A program made the position numbers and the translations under genes. A DNA stretch of 34,656 nt from a virus: positions 1 to 34,656 of IMG/VR virus record IMGVR_UViG_3300045006_000421; one strand, 5' to 3'. Below are positions 1 to 6,072 of this stretch, in pieces. Position 1 is the stretch's first letter. Each line of letters starts with the position of its first letter. The notes below the pieces were generated by a model. That model searched no databases and was not told the origin of the DNA. It saw only the letters and a program-made list of their open reading frames with translations.

Positions 1-127
1 AGGAATGATTGAGAATATTTCTACTATGAGAAATAAGGGGGAAGGTGGAAACTCTTTTTTGACAGATTCACAAGTTTGGATGGATACTGAGGAAGGTGTT
101 AAGAATTCTGCAACAAAAACTTTTTTT
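1..127. repeat. Terminal direct repeat, left copy (circular contig overlap)
   Basis: Exact copy of the last 127 bases of the window, ending in the same run of seven T after CAACAAAAAC. A 127-nt perfect overlap is what an assembler using k=127 leaves on a closed circle. The coding frame continues across the join, so one copy is redundant rather than a biological terminal repeat. Confidence 0.95.
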
Positions 128-787
128 GGACAAATGGGTGGAGCAAAAGATATAGAAAACATTGCAAAGGCAAATAGATTCAAAAGTGAATTAATAAATC
201 AGTTGAAAAGCCCTGAAATTCCAAGAAGCTTTTTATCTCAGGAAGAATGGGATAAAGGAGGGTGGATTTTTTGGTTACCAGGACATTGTCATAAGGAAGA
301 GGAATATGATTTCTTTTACCTTTATAAGACACATTTTTCTGAAAAGATGAAATTCTATTCTGATTTAATGAATAAAATGAAAGGATTTTACTCTGAAGAG
401 GAAGATAAGATTAAAGAAAGAATTAAGAAACAAATCCAATCAGAAAAAGAGGAAAGAGAGAAAAAGAAATTGGAAAAGGAAAAAGCAAAACAAGAAAAAG
501 AGATTGAGGAACAAAAAATTGACAAAACAGAAACAAAAGAGATTCAAACTACTGAAAAACTTATGAAAATCTGCTATGAAATGTTCAATGATGAAAATAT
601 TTCTCCAAAGGAAAGGACTTATAGGAAGATAGGCAGAAAGGTTGGGTTAAATCATGTTACTGTCAAATCTTACATTCAAAAATATCAACATTCAAAGGAG
701 GTTAAACAAAACGAACAGAAAGAAGAAGAGGATAATCGAATTGGCAAAGAGAAGGAAGCAATCTTGGAAGAGTTTGAGAAAATCTAA
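2..787 (+). CDS. FtsK/HerA/VirD4-type ATPase, C-terminal part (begins at 33640)
   Basis: This is the in-frame continuation of the gene starting at 33640 (894 nt, exactly 298 codons, separate that ATG from the Met at position 5), so the Met at 5 is internal and not a start. The segment holds the TDSQ sensor-like motif, the end of the ATPase fold, a highly charged Glu/Lys coiled coil at about residues 429-473 of the full protein, and a helix-turn-helix-like segment at about 502-526 (RTYRKIGRKVGLNHVTVKSY). An ATPase carrying its own C-terminal DNA-binding helix-turn-helix suggests that it recognises a site on its own element. The 3' end overlaps the HNH nuclease gene by 47 nt. Confidence 0.85.
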   Translation, partial: GMIENISTMRNKGEGGNSFLTDSQVWMDTEEGVKNSATKTFFGQMGGAKDIENIAKANRFKSELINQLKSPEIPRSFLSQEEWDKGGWIFWLPGHCHKEEEYDFFYLYKTHFSEKMKFYSDLMNKMKGFYSEEEDKIKERIKKQIQSEKEEREKKKLEKEKAKQEKEIEEQKIDKTETKEIQTTEKLMKICYEMFNDENISPKERTYRKIGRKVGLNHVTVKSYIQKYQHSKEVKQNEQKEEEDNRIGKEKEAILEEFEKI

Positions 788-944
788 GTGCTGTAAATTC
801 TGTGGAACAAAAGAGAATTTGACAATAGACCATATCAAACCTTTGGCTTTTGGAGGATCACATAATCCAAATAATTTGAGGATATTGTGTCGTAGTTGCC
901 ATGATAAGAGACATGGAATAAAAACAACTCCTGAAAGGTGCTGA
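741..944 (+). CDS. Small HNH endonuclease
   Basis: A 67-residue protein that is almost entirely an HNH domain: CKFC, then TIDHIKPLAFGG with the DH pair, NNLRILC and CRSCH. The two CxxC pairs are the structural zinc ligands and the His of DH is the metal-activating catalytic residue in this family (PF01844-like). I place the start at the TTG at 741, because GAGG at 728-731 sits nine bases upstream, whereas the upstream ATG at 654 lies deep inside the ATPase gene and would add a basic stretch with no domain. Overlap with the ATPase stop suggests translational coupling. It could nick or cleave DNA for transfer or packaging, or be a homing-type nuclease. Confidence 0.85.
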   Translation: MAKRRKQSWKSLRKSKCCKFCGTKENLTIDHIKPLAFGGSHNPNNLRILCRSCHDKRHGIKTTPERC

Positions 945-960
945 TTAGGAATAGATGTGT

Positions 961-1013
961 TGTCCAACTTTTTATTTTTTCTTTTTGGTTAATATTCATC
1001 ATAAAAAAAGTTG
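961..1013 (+). terminator. Probable terminator after the ATPase-HNH unit
   Basis: Seventeen bases after the HNH stop there is a T-rich run broken only by A and C, and an inverted pair CAACTTTTT / AAAAAGTTG flanks the region (about 964-972 and 1005-1013). T-tracts terminate archaeal transcription, so this is a plausible end of the plus-strand operon. Confidence 0.45.
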
Positions 1014-1104
1014 TCCTATAGGGGGTGGAGAAATGGTTATAGTAAAATATAAAAATCTTGAAAATTATATTATTTCTTAATAACAAAGGCACAATATAAT
1101 TAAA

Positions 1105-1260
1105 ATGACAATAAATCAAAATCTTCTTATGGTTAAAGATGAGATGTCAGGAAAAAACTTTTTGAATTCTAAATCGTTAAGATTGATAAATACCGACGAT
1201 AAAAATAAAGATTTACTATTCAAAATCACTTCAAAAATGCACGAAACCTTTAATGGTTAG
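1105..1260 (+). CDS. Small hypothetical protein (51 aa)
   Basis: An ATG at 1105 opens a 51-codon frame ending in TAG; the product begins MTINQNLLMVKDEMSG and is charged with no membrane segment. A weak TATA-like CTTAATAA lies about 25 nt upstream, matching the leaderless spacing seen elsewhere in the window. I do not recognise the product. It precedes the basic protein at 1344 on the same strand and carries the left arm of a long-spaced inverted repeat (1191-1199). Confidence 0.4.
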   Translation: MTINQNLLMVKDEMSGKNFLNSKSLRLINTDDKNKDLLFKITSKMHETFNG

Positions 1261-1307
1261 TATATCCAATATGGAAAAGATGAGTTTTGAGAGATTTTTC
1301 GTCGGTA
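1191..1307. repeat. Inverted repeat TACCGACGA / TCGTCGGTA
   Basis: A nine-base arm at 1191-1199 is the exact reverse complement of 1299-1307, and the match continues into A-rich and T-rich flanks with one unpaired base. The arms are about 100 bp apart and stand out by their GC content in a very AT-rich stretch. They could be a protein-binding pair, part of a replication origin, or an RNA stem. Confidence 0.5.
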
Positions 1308-1351
1308 TGTTGTTTATGATGAAGTGGTTATGGGGAAAGAACTATGGTTAG
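1271..1351 (+). CDS. Possible 26-aa peptide
   Basis: Short frame from ATG 1271 to TAG 1349-1351, beginning MEKMSFERFFVGMLFMMKW. It overlaps the start of the next gene (ATG 1344) by eight bases, which would allow translational coupling. The sequence is hydrophobic with aromatic residues. No clear Shine-Dalgarno precedes it, so it may be chance. Confidence 0.25.
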   Translation: MEKMSFERFFVGMLFMMKWLWGKNYG

Positions 1352-1856
1352 AACTATTGGAGCAAGAGATACTCAAAAAAGAAAGAGAAGAAAAGATAAA
1401 GGTAAAGGTAGAAAGTTCTATGCAGGTAAAAGTGTCAAAAGAAAAAGGAAAAACAAGTTTGGAAATTTAATTCCTTATGAAAGCAAAAGGAAAAGAGATT
1501 CTCCAATTTTGATATGGTTTTGGGAAGTCAAACCAATGTCTTATGAGGGATACAAAAGATGGAATAGGAAACTTAGACCAAGAATAAGAAAGACTGTTTT
1601 TTATCCTATTGATAAGCCCTTTTATATAAATCCTGAAAGTATTTCCACAAAGGAAAAGTTAGGATTGGTCGCTATTGAAACTATTCAGTATCCTGGTTCA
1701 TTTCAACTTAGAATGCCAAGTCATTCAAAAAATAGTTTTAGGGTATCCTTTCGTAAGAAAGCTGAGATTAAGATTTTGGAAGATGCTAATGGAGATTTAT
1801 ATTCTAAAGTGTTCAATACATTTAAACTTTCTCGTTATTGGTATTGGAGAGGATAA
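1344..1856 (+). CDS. Very basic hypothetical protein (170 aa)
   Basis: Unrecognised soluble protein. The first 50 residues are extremely rich in Lys and Arg (for example KRKRRKDKGKGRK), which suggests nucleic-acid binding. The rest contains aromatic stretches (LIWFWEVKPMSYEGYKRW) and a beta-rich C-terminus ending KLSRYWYWRG. GGGGAAAG lies just upstream of the ATG. It sits between the ATPase-HNH unit and the serine recombinase on the same strand. A role in DNA processing would fit its position and charge, but nothing in the sequence shows an active site. Confidence 0.65.
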   Translation: MVRTIGARDTQKRKRRKDKGKGRKFYAGKSVKRKRKNKFGNLIPYESKRKRDSPILIWFWEVKPMSYEGYKRWNRKLRPRIRKTVFYPIDKPFYINPESISTKEKLGLVAIETIQYPGSFQLRMPSHSKNSFRVSFRKKAEIKILEDANGDLYSKVFNTFKLSRYWYWRG

Positions 1857-1897
1857 TCGACAGATTTATATACAAGATTTCCTATAAAGTTTAATAA

Positions 1898-1927
1898 AAA
1901 TATATAATTGTAGTTTATGTAAGAATA
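1898..1927 (+). promoter_or_regulatory. TATA promoter of the serine recombinase (leaderless)
   Basis: AAATATAT at 1898-1905 is centred about 26 nt before the ATG at 1928. This is the distance expected when an archaeal transcript starts at or next to the start codon. Confidence 0.55.
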
Positions 1928-2755
1928 ATGGAAATTAAAACTCGTGTTATACTTTATCCAAGAGTTTCAAGTAAGAGACAACTTGAGCAAGGAGATTCTA
2001 TAGATGCACAAATTAATAGAATGACTAAGTTTTGCTATGATAAGGGATATGAAATTGTTGATATTTATACAGATGGTGGAAAATCTGCAAGTATCAAAGA
2101 TGATGATTTAAAACAAATGGTAGGTGATGAATCTTTCTCTAATATTTATAATTTGAATGTTAGACCTGCTTTCAAGAGACTTTTGTTAGAAGCACAAAAA
2201 AAGAAGTTTGATGCTATTGTTTTTTTTAAGTGGGATAGATATTCAAGAGATGTAGCTTTTGCAGAATTGTCAATTAGATATTTTGAAAAGTTTGGGATAA
2301 GACTTATACCAACTGATGATTCTGAAGATTTGTTTGTTAGTTCTATTATGAGGGCAATGAGTAAGGCAGAGATTGATAAAATGAAATCAAGAGTTAAACT
2401 TGGTAGGGAAAGTCAATTTGACAAAGGGATAATTGTTGGAAGATGTCCTTTTGGATACAAACCTCTATTTAAAGATAAAGAGCATAGAAGAGGTATTCTT
2501 CAGATAGTTCCACATAAGAAACAAGCAGAGATAGTTCAAGATTGCTTTAAGATGACTTCTGAAGGTGTAGGATATAGAGAGATATGTAAAAAGCATGGGT
2601 TGAAACCACAGAGTTATTACAACATCATAAAAAACAAAGTTTACATAGGAATTATCACTTTTGAAGGAATTGAAAAGAAAGGATCTCACCTTCCTCTTAT
2701 TTCTGAAGAGTTGTTCAACAAAATTAATAAGAAAGGAGGGAATTTACTTATTTAA
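1928..2755 (+). CDS. Serine recombinase, short form of the large serine recombinase family
   Basis: Resolvase/invertase-type catalytic domain followed by a recombinase domain. The motif YPRVSS at residues 10-15 contains the nucleophilic serine, and KWDRYSRD is the conserved D-R-x-S-R-D segment of the active site. The second domain shows the typical PFGYKP and NKVYIGIITFEG stretches (PF07508-like). These enzymes cut and rejoin two attachment sites through a covalent serine-DNA link, so this is the likely integrase or resolvase of the element. At 275 residues it ends soon after the recombinase domain and lacks the long zinc-ribbon and coiled-coil C-terminus of classical phage integrases of 450 or more residues. 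It has its own promoter and faces a small zinc-ribbon gene convergently. No attachment site could be identified. Confidence 0.92.
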   Translation: MEIKTRVILYPRVSSKRQLEQGDSIDAQINRMTKFCYDKGYEIVDIYTDGGKSASIKDDDLKQMVGDESFSNIYNLNVRPAFKRLLLEAQKKKFDAIVFFKWDRYSRDVAFAELSIRYFEKFGIRLIPTDDSEDLFVSSIMRAMSKAEIDKMKSRVKLGRESQFDKGIIVGRCPFGYKPLFKDKEHRRGILQIVPHKKQAEIVQDCFKMTSEGVGYREICKKHGLKPQSYYNIIKNKVYIGIITFEGIEKKGSHLPLISEELFNKINKKGGNLLI

Positions 2756-2784
2756 ATGAACAATAAAAAACAAGAGGAAAAAAA

Positions 2785-3057
2785 TCAAACAACTTTTTGA
2801 GAATCTAAAAAAGACGAAAAGATAAAAATCTTTTTCGTTAAAACAATACTTTCTTTTTTTATTTTTTTATCTATTTTTTGAGTAAGATGTTCGCAATAAG
2901 AATGCCTTACTCCTTTATATTCACTTCCTTGCACGAAACCACATTTTTTGCATTTTGTTCCGTTATATTCTTTTGATAACCTAATATGCTTTATTGTCAA
3001 ATCTCGTAATTCATTATTGAGATCATTTCTTATAAGATATTTTAATCCTTCATTCAT
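2785..3057 (-). CDS. Small zinc-ribbon-like protein (90 aa)
   Basis: The product has a central Cys/His cluster, CKKCG followed 15 residues later by CEH, likely to bind one zinc ion, within a Lys-rich protein. It lies convergent to the serine recombinase with a 29-nt gap. The preceding 39-aa gene is on the same strand and 28 nt upstream, so the two may share the promoter at 3229. No strong Shine-Dalgarno is visible. I do not recognise the family. The C-terminal third is hydrophobic and poorly structured in appearance. Confidence 0.55.
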   Translation of the reverse strand: MNEGLKYLIRNDLNNELRDLTIKHIRLSKEYNGTKCKKCGFVQGSEYKGVRHSYCEHLTQKIDKKIKKESIVLTKKIFIFSSFLDSQKVV

Positions 3058-3085
3058 TTTCTTAATTTTTTGCTATTTCATCGGC

Positions 3086-3205
3086 TCATCCGAGATATTG
3101 TTTTATTATTTGTTTGACTTTCCAATCAATTTTGTGATTTTCAACATAATAAGCATATTTTATGCCCTTGACTTCCTTGACTTCTTTTATCCTAAAAAAT
3201 GCCAT
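3086..3205 (-). CDS. Short MAFFRIK-type protein (39 aa), possibly truncated
   Basis: The product begins MAFFRIKEVKEVKGIKYAYY and ends IIKQYLG. This resembles the N-terminus of archaeal mobile-element proteins that start MAFxRxK, continue with KxYAYxVEN, and go on for over 100 residues after KQKVKKYLG; that comparison is from memory. Here a TGA follows directly after YLG, so the gene may be a truncated member or a minimal version. A TATA box at 3229-3236 gives it its own leaderless promoter, which argues that the short frame is expressed. Confidence 0.55.
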   Translation of the reverse strand: MAFFRIKEVKEVKGIKYAYYVENHKIDWKVKQIIKQYLG

Positions 3206-3228
3206 TTGGATTAGTTAGCACTACATAA

Positions 3229-3236
3229 TATATAAA
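3229..3236 (-). promoter_or_regulatory. TATA box for the 39-aa gene
   Basis: TTTATATA on the minus strand is centred about 27 nt before the ATG at 3205, the leaderless spacing used throughout the window. The shared palindrome of other minus-strand promoters is absent. Confidence 0.55.
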
Positions 3237-3336
3237 TCTATTTTTTAGAAGAGAAGTTTAGAAGAGTAGAAGATTTTCTCTTCCTTAACCCCAAGTTAAA
3301 CAAAAGTATCCTTGTCTTGAAATATGTTAATGGAGA

Positions 3337-3408
3337 TTATAATCGTTGATTGTAGCCCAAATCTGCAAGAATTCGGTTTATTTTCTCAGGGGATATTATC
3401 TTAGACAT
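3337..3408 (-). CDS. Possible 23-aa peptide at operon end
   Basis: The ATG follows the TAG of the upstream gene with no gap, and the frame encodes MSKIISPEKINRILADLGYN plus three residues. It has a helical, HTH-like look but is too short to be sure. It would be the last gene of the operon led by the 308-residue secreted protein. Confidence 0.35.
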   Translation of the reverse strand: MSKIISPEKINRILADLGYNQRL

Positions 3409-3600
3409 CTATAATCTTGCCTTCTTGAGTTTTTTGTAGTAGTTTGGGTCTTCTGTTAAATGATCTCTTGCAATTTCCTCTGCAATCTTAGAATTCTTTG
3501 TATGCTCCCTTTCTATCCTCTTCCCTATTGCTAACTGCTTCTTATCAAAGCACTCTTTTGGAATCTTGTTTCCTTTTCCACCTTTTAGGTATTCTTTCAT
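3409..3600 (-). CDS. Small DUF5661-like protein (63 aa)
   Basis: Contains the pattern F-D-KKQL-x-x-GKRIEREHT followed by AxEIARDHLTEDPNYYxKLKK. This matches my memory of the DUF5661 family of short phage and plasmid proteins (EHT...A.EIA.DHL.E.P.YY..L). It is soluble, charged and probably all-helical; its function is not known. It lies four bases downstream of a two-TM membrane protein in the operon led by the secreted protein at 4751. Confidence 0.75.
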   Translation of the reverse strand: MKEYLKGGKGNKIPKECFDKKQLAIGKRIEREHTKNSKIAEEIARDHLTEDPNYYKKLKKARL

Positions 3601-3604
3601 CTTA

Positions 3605-3823
3605 TTAGATTACTTTCTTTAAAGTCTTATACAAAATCTCTCCTAAGCTCCATCCACCAATAATTGTAACAATTGTATAGATTGACCCTTCAAGCCATCT
3701 CTGTTCGAAACTCATCCATGTGACTATGTTGAAGTTAAACCACCACAACACACCCCAATTGAATAAGGCAAGAGCTATCAAGAAAGAACCCAACCAAGCT
3801 ATCCAACTTAATTTTTTTGTCAT
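3605..3823 (-). CDS. Small two-TM membrane protein (72 aa)
   Basis: Two hydrophobic helices (about residues 8-30 and 48-65) separated by a short polar loop, with Lys-rich ends that suggest cytoplasmic termini. It has no recognisable family. It starts one base after the stop of the 308-residue secreted protein, so the two are almost certainly co-translated and may work together at the membrane. Confidence 0.75.
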   Translation of the reverse strand: MTKKLSWIAWLGSFLIALALFNWGVLWWFNFNIVTWMSFEQRWLEGSIYTIVTIIGGWSLGEILYKTLKKVI

Positions 3824-3824
3824 T

Positions 3825-4751
3825 TTAGTATTTGTCTGTCCAAAAAGTTATCTTTTTGAAAAGAGAACTAAATCCCTTTCCTATTGAACTAAAGAAGTTT
3901 GTTGTTCCTTTTCCTATTGAACCAAAGAAACTCTGTGATGTTCCTGCTGTTACAGAACTCAACCCAGAACTGCTTCCACTTGATCCTGCTGTTGCATGGA
4001 GATAATTAAGCCTTCTTGTAGAACTATTTGTTGAGTTTCCGTTTCCATCTGTTGCCTGAACTAATAGATTATATGCTCTACCTTTTACAAGGAATGATTC
4101 TGGTTTTAGAGTTGCGTTTGAACATGCATTTGAAGATGTGCTTATTGTTGATGAAAGAACTGATGAATTCTGCAAGTCTGTTGCATAAATACTACAAGAT
4201 GTTATTCCAATAGTATTATCTGCATCAATTCCCAATGTAAAAGATGTTCCTTTGTTTATATTATATCCTTGAGAGACAGAGGAAAATGTTGAAGAAGAGA
4301 GTGTTGCTGTTGGAAATCCGTTATCAATATCTAATCCCTGAGTCCAATTTGAAGCATTTGGAGGAGAGGTTGATGCCCACCCTGTATAATTTCTTGCAGA
4401 GAAGTTCAAAGTTCCGTTGTTTGCATCATCAAATGCAGTAGTATCCCATGAGTAAGAGAATACAGATTGGTTTCCAGATACATTATTAACTGTTGAAAGA
4501 ATTGTTGAAGTTCCGTTATACCATATCCATGTGAATGTAACGTTTCCGATGTAACAATTATTAGCACATTCTGAAATATTTACATAAATTAAATATGTTC
4601 CAGAAACTTTTGAATCATTAAGAGTTGTGTTTGTAAATAATCCTGTTGCTGAACTTACTTGTGGGAGAAGAATTCCTAATGTAAATAAGAATAAAAATGA
4701 TAATGCAAGTAATTTCAATTTATCATTAAATAATCTCTCAACTCTTTTCAT
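3825..4751 (-). CDS. Secreted Ig-like surface protein (308 aa)
   Basis: An N-terminal signal peptide (hydrophobic residues about 14-30 ending SSATG) is followed by a beta-rich ectodomain with many N-x-S/T sequons and phrases typical of archaeal Ig-like adhesins (NVSECANNCYIGNVTFTWIW, SYSWDTTAFDDANNGTLNFS). Near the C-terminus is a low-complexity Gly/Ser segment and then two amphipathic copies of FFxSIGKG, where a membrane anchor would normally sit. The protein may therefore bind the membrane peripherally or pack against the two-TM protein encoded next. The gene starts a unit with its own TATA promoter and the shared palindrome. Its leader and first codons (TTTAAAAAACTATGAAAAG) are almost the same as in the 870- and 475-residue surface genes. 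Confidence 0.8.
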   Translation of the reverse strand: MKRVERLFNDKLKLLALSFLFLFTLGILLPQVSSATGLFTNTTLNDSKVSGTYLIYVNISECANNCYIGNVTFTWIWYNGTSTILSTVNNVSGNQSVFSYSWDTTAFDDANNGTLNFSARNYTGWASTSPPNASNWTQGLDIDNGFPTATLSSSTFSSVSQGYNINKGTSFTLGIDADNTIGITSCSIYATDLQNSSVLSSTISTSSNACSNATLKPESFLVKGRAYNLLVQATDGNGNSTNSSTRRLNYLHATAGSSGSSSGLSSVTAGTSQSFFGSIGKGTTNFFSSIGKGFSSLFKKITFWTDKY

Positions 4752-4772
4752 AGTTTTTTAAAGATAATGCCC

Positions 4773-4810
4773 TTTAAATACTTTTCTATTTTTGAATTTT
4801 TGTTCAAAAA
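4773..4810 (-). promoter_or_regulatory. Promoter with shared palindrome, 308-aa gene
   Basis: TATA box TATTTAAA (minus strand) at 4773-4780, centred 25 nt before the ATG. Eight bases further upstream is the perfect palindrome TTTTTGAA-N6-TTCAAAAA (4789-4810). The stop codon of the previous operon abuts the palindrome. Confidence 0.7.
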
Positions 4811-5431
4811 TTAAGTATTGTTTTTATTTTCAGGAACAGAAGAACTTTGAATTGATTGTATACTTTTCATTTTTTTTATTTCCTGCTCAAATTCGTCAAG
4901 AACTCCTTTCTTTGGACTTCCTCTTGCATATCTCTTCATTATTTCTGCTATTGCTTCATCTCCAGATGGAATCATCTTTCCGAAAACAGATTCAAGATAT
5001 GCTATTTGTCCTTCCTTTGTTTCTAACTCAACTTCTTGGAGGTTTCTTATTTCTTTTGGATAGTCTAATTGACTTCTTCCGATTAATTTTATTGTTTCTC
5101 TTCTTGCAGAATTTATTCCTCTTGCAAATGATTTAATATACTCCTTTCTTACTATTAATGATTTTACATCTGGTCTTGGAACTCCTTCTCCTTGTTCTAC
5201 ATCATCAGGATAAAATTCAATAAGACAAGTTCCATTTTTTTTTGGAGTTATTGATTTTAGAACTCCATGACTATATCCTTCAGTAAGATGCTTTCTTACT
5301 ATGTTCTCAACTAAAGGCATATTCGCTGTTATGCTTATCTTTTGAATATCTTTATTCATTTTAAATTGCATTACAATAAATATTATTAATGCAATAAGTC
5401 CACTAAAAAAGACAATTATTTCAATCCACAT
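4811..5431 (-). CDS. Membrane-anchored cytoplasmic protein (206 aa)
   Basis: One N-terminal transmembrane helix (about residues 4-24) precedes a soluble charged domain of about 180 residues with no cysteines and no sequons, so the bulk is probably cytoplasmic. It has no recognised family; a notable stretch is CLIEFYPDDVEQGEGVPRPD. Its ATG overlaps the stop of the upstream gene (TAATG), and with the 213- and 479-residue proteins it forms the last three genes of a surface-protein operon. That suggests a membrane complex with an outside part (479 aa) and two inside-facing parts (213 and 206 aa). Confidence 0.75.
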   Translation of the reverse strand: MWIEIIVFFSGLIALIIFIVMQFKMNKDIQKISITANMPLVENIVRKHLTEGYSHGVLKSITPKKNGTCLIEFYPDDVEQGEGVPRPDVKSLIVRKEYIKSFARGINSARRETIKLIGRSQLDYPKEIRNLQEVELETKEGQIAYLESVFGKMIPSGDEAIAEIMKRYARGSPKKGVLDEFEQEIKKMKSIQSIQSSSVPENKNNT

Positions 5432-6072
5432 TAGAATGCAGTCTTTTTCTCGACTTCCTCCTCTTCTTCTTTTTGCTTCATTTCTGTTCTTGATTGACTT
5501 CTTACTATGACTTTTGTAGGTATTGGTCTTCCAAATTCATCAACACCCCCACCAGGAACAACTTCTCTTGTTATTATATCTGGTTGGTGTTCTGCCATTC
5601 TTGTAGCTTCTTCCAAGATTTCTTTTAAATTGTCCTTTAAATTTTTATTGATTAGAAAGGATATTTCTGCAAGGTTTTTTGAATTTACCAATACAACTCT
5701 GTCTTCCATTAATTCTGAACCATGTCCTGATAGAACCCATATTGGAGTTCTTTCTGACTCTGGCTCTCCTATTTTCCATAATCTTCTTTCTTCTATTATG
5801 AAATTGTCAGGATTTTCTTCATCATGCTTCATTTTATATTTTACTAATTCTTCTACATCTTCAAGGTTTGGTGTAAGAATTGTCGGCTCTTTCTTTGTCA
5901 ATTTTATTATAAGAAAAATTATTCCTCCAACTAACCAACCAGAACTTAAAAAGATAGAAGTTCCAATTACAACCCACCAACTCCAATTAAAGATTAGTTT
6001 AAATGATAAACTAAGAACCAACAAAAAGACAGATACTCCTGCAATTATTGAAATTATCTTCCAAGTTTTCAT
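5431..6072 (-). CDS. Two-TM protein with cytoplasmic domain (213 aa)
   Basis: Two transmembrane helices (about residues 5-26 and 32-58) are followed by a soluble domain of about 150 residues, with a helical stretch KNLKDNLKEILEEATRMAEH and an acidic tail EEEEEVEKKTAF. The domain contains WVLSGHGSELMEDRVVLV, which I cannot assign. It overlaps the upstream 479-residue gene by four bases and the downstream gene by one. Composition suggests the large domain is intracellular. Confidence 0.75.
   Translation of the reverse strand: MKTWKIISIIAGVSVFLLVLSLSFKLIFNWSWWVVIGTSIFLSSGWLVGGIIFLIIKLTKKEPTILTPNLEDVEELVKYKMKHDEENPDNFIIEERRLWKIGEPESERTPIWVLSGHGSELMEDRVVLVNSKNLAEISFLINKNLKDNLKEILEEATRMAEHQPDIITREVVPGGGVDEFGRPIPTKVIVRSQSRTEMKQKEEEEEVEKKTAF

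Noticed and set aside
5-787. Independent 260-aa gene starting at position 5
   Set aside because: The frame is continuous with the ATPase across the circular join, so the Met at 5 is residue 299 of that protein.
692-967. 91-codon minus-strand frame
   Set aside because: Shadow of the HNH nuclease and ATPase end; the HNH motif on the plus strand is unambiguous.
4789-4810. The shared palindrome as a transcription terminator
   Set aside because: On the transcribed strand the U-rich arm comes first and no U-tract follows the stem; near-fixed spacing to the next TATA box fits an operator better.
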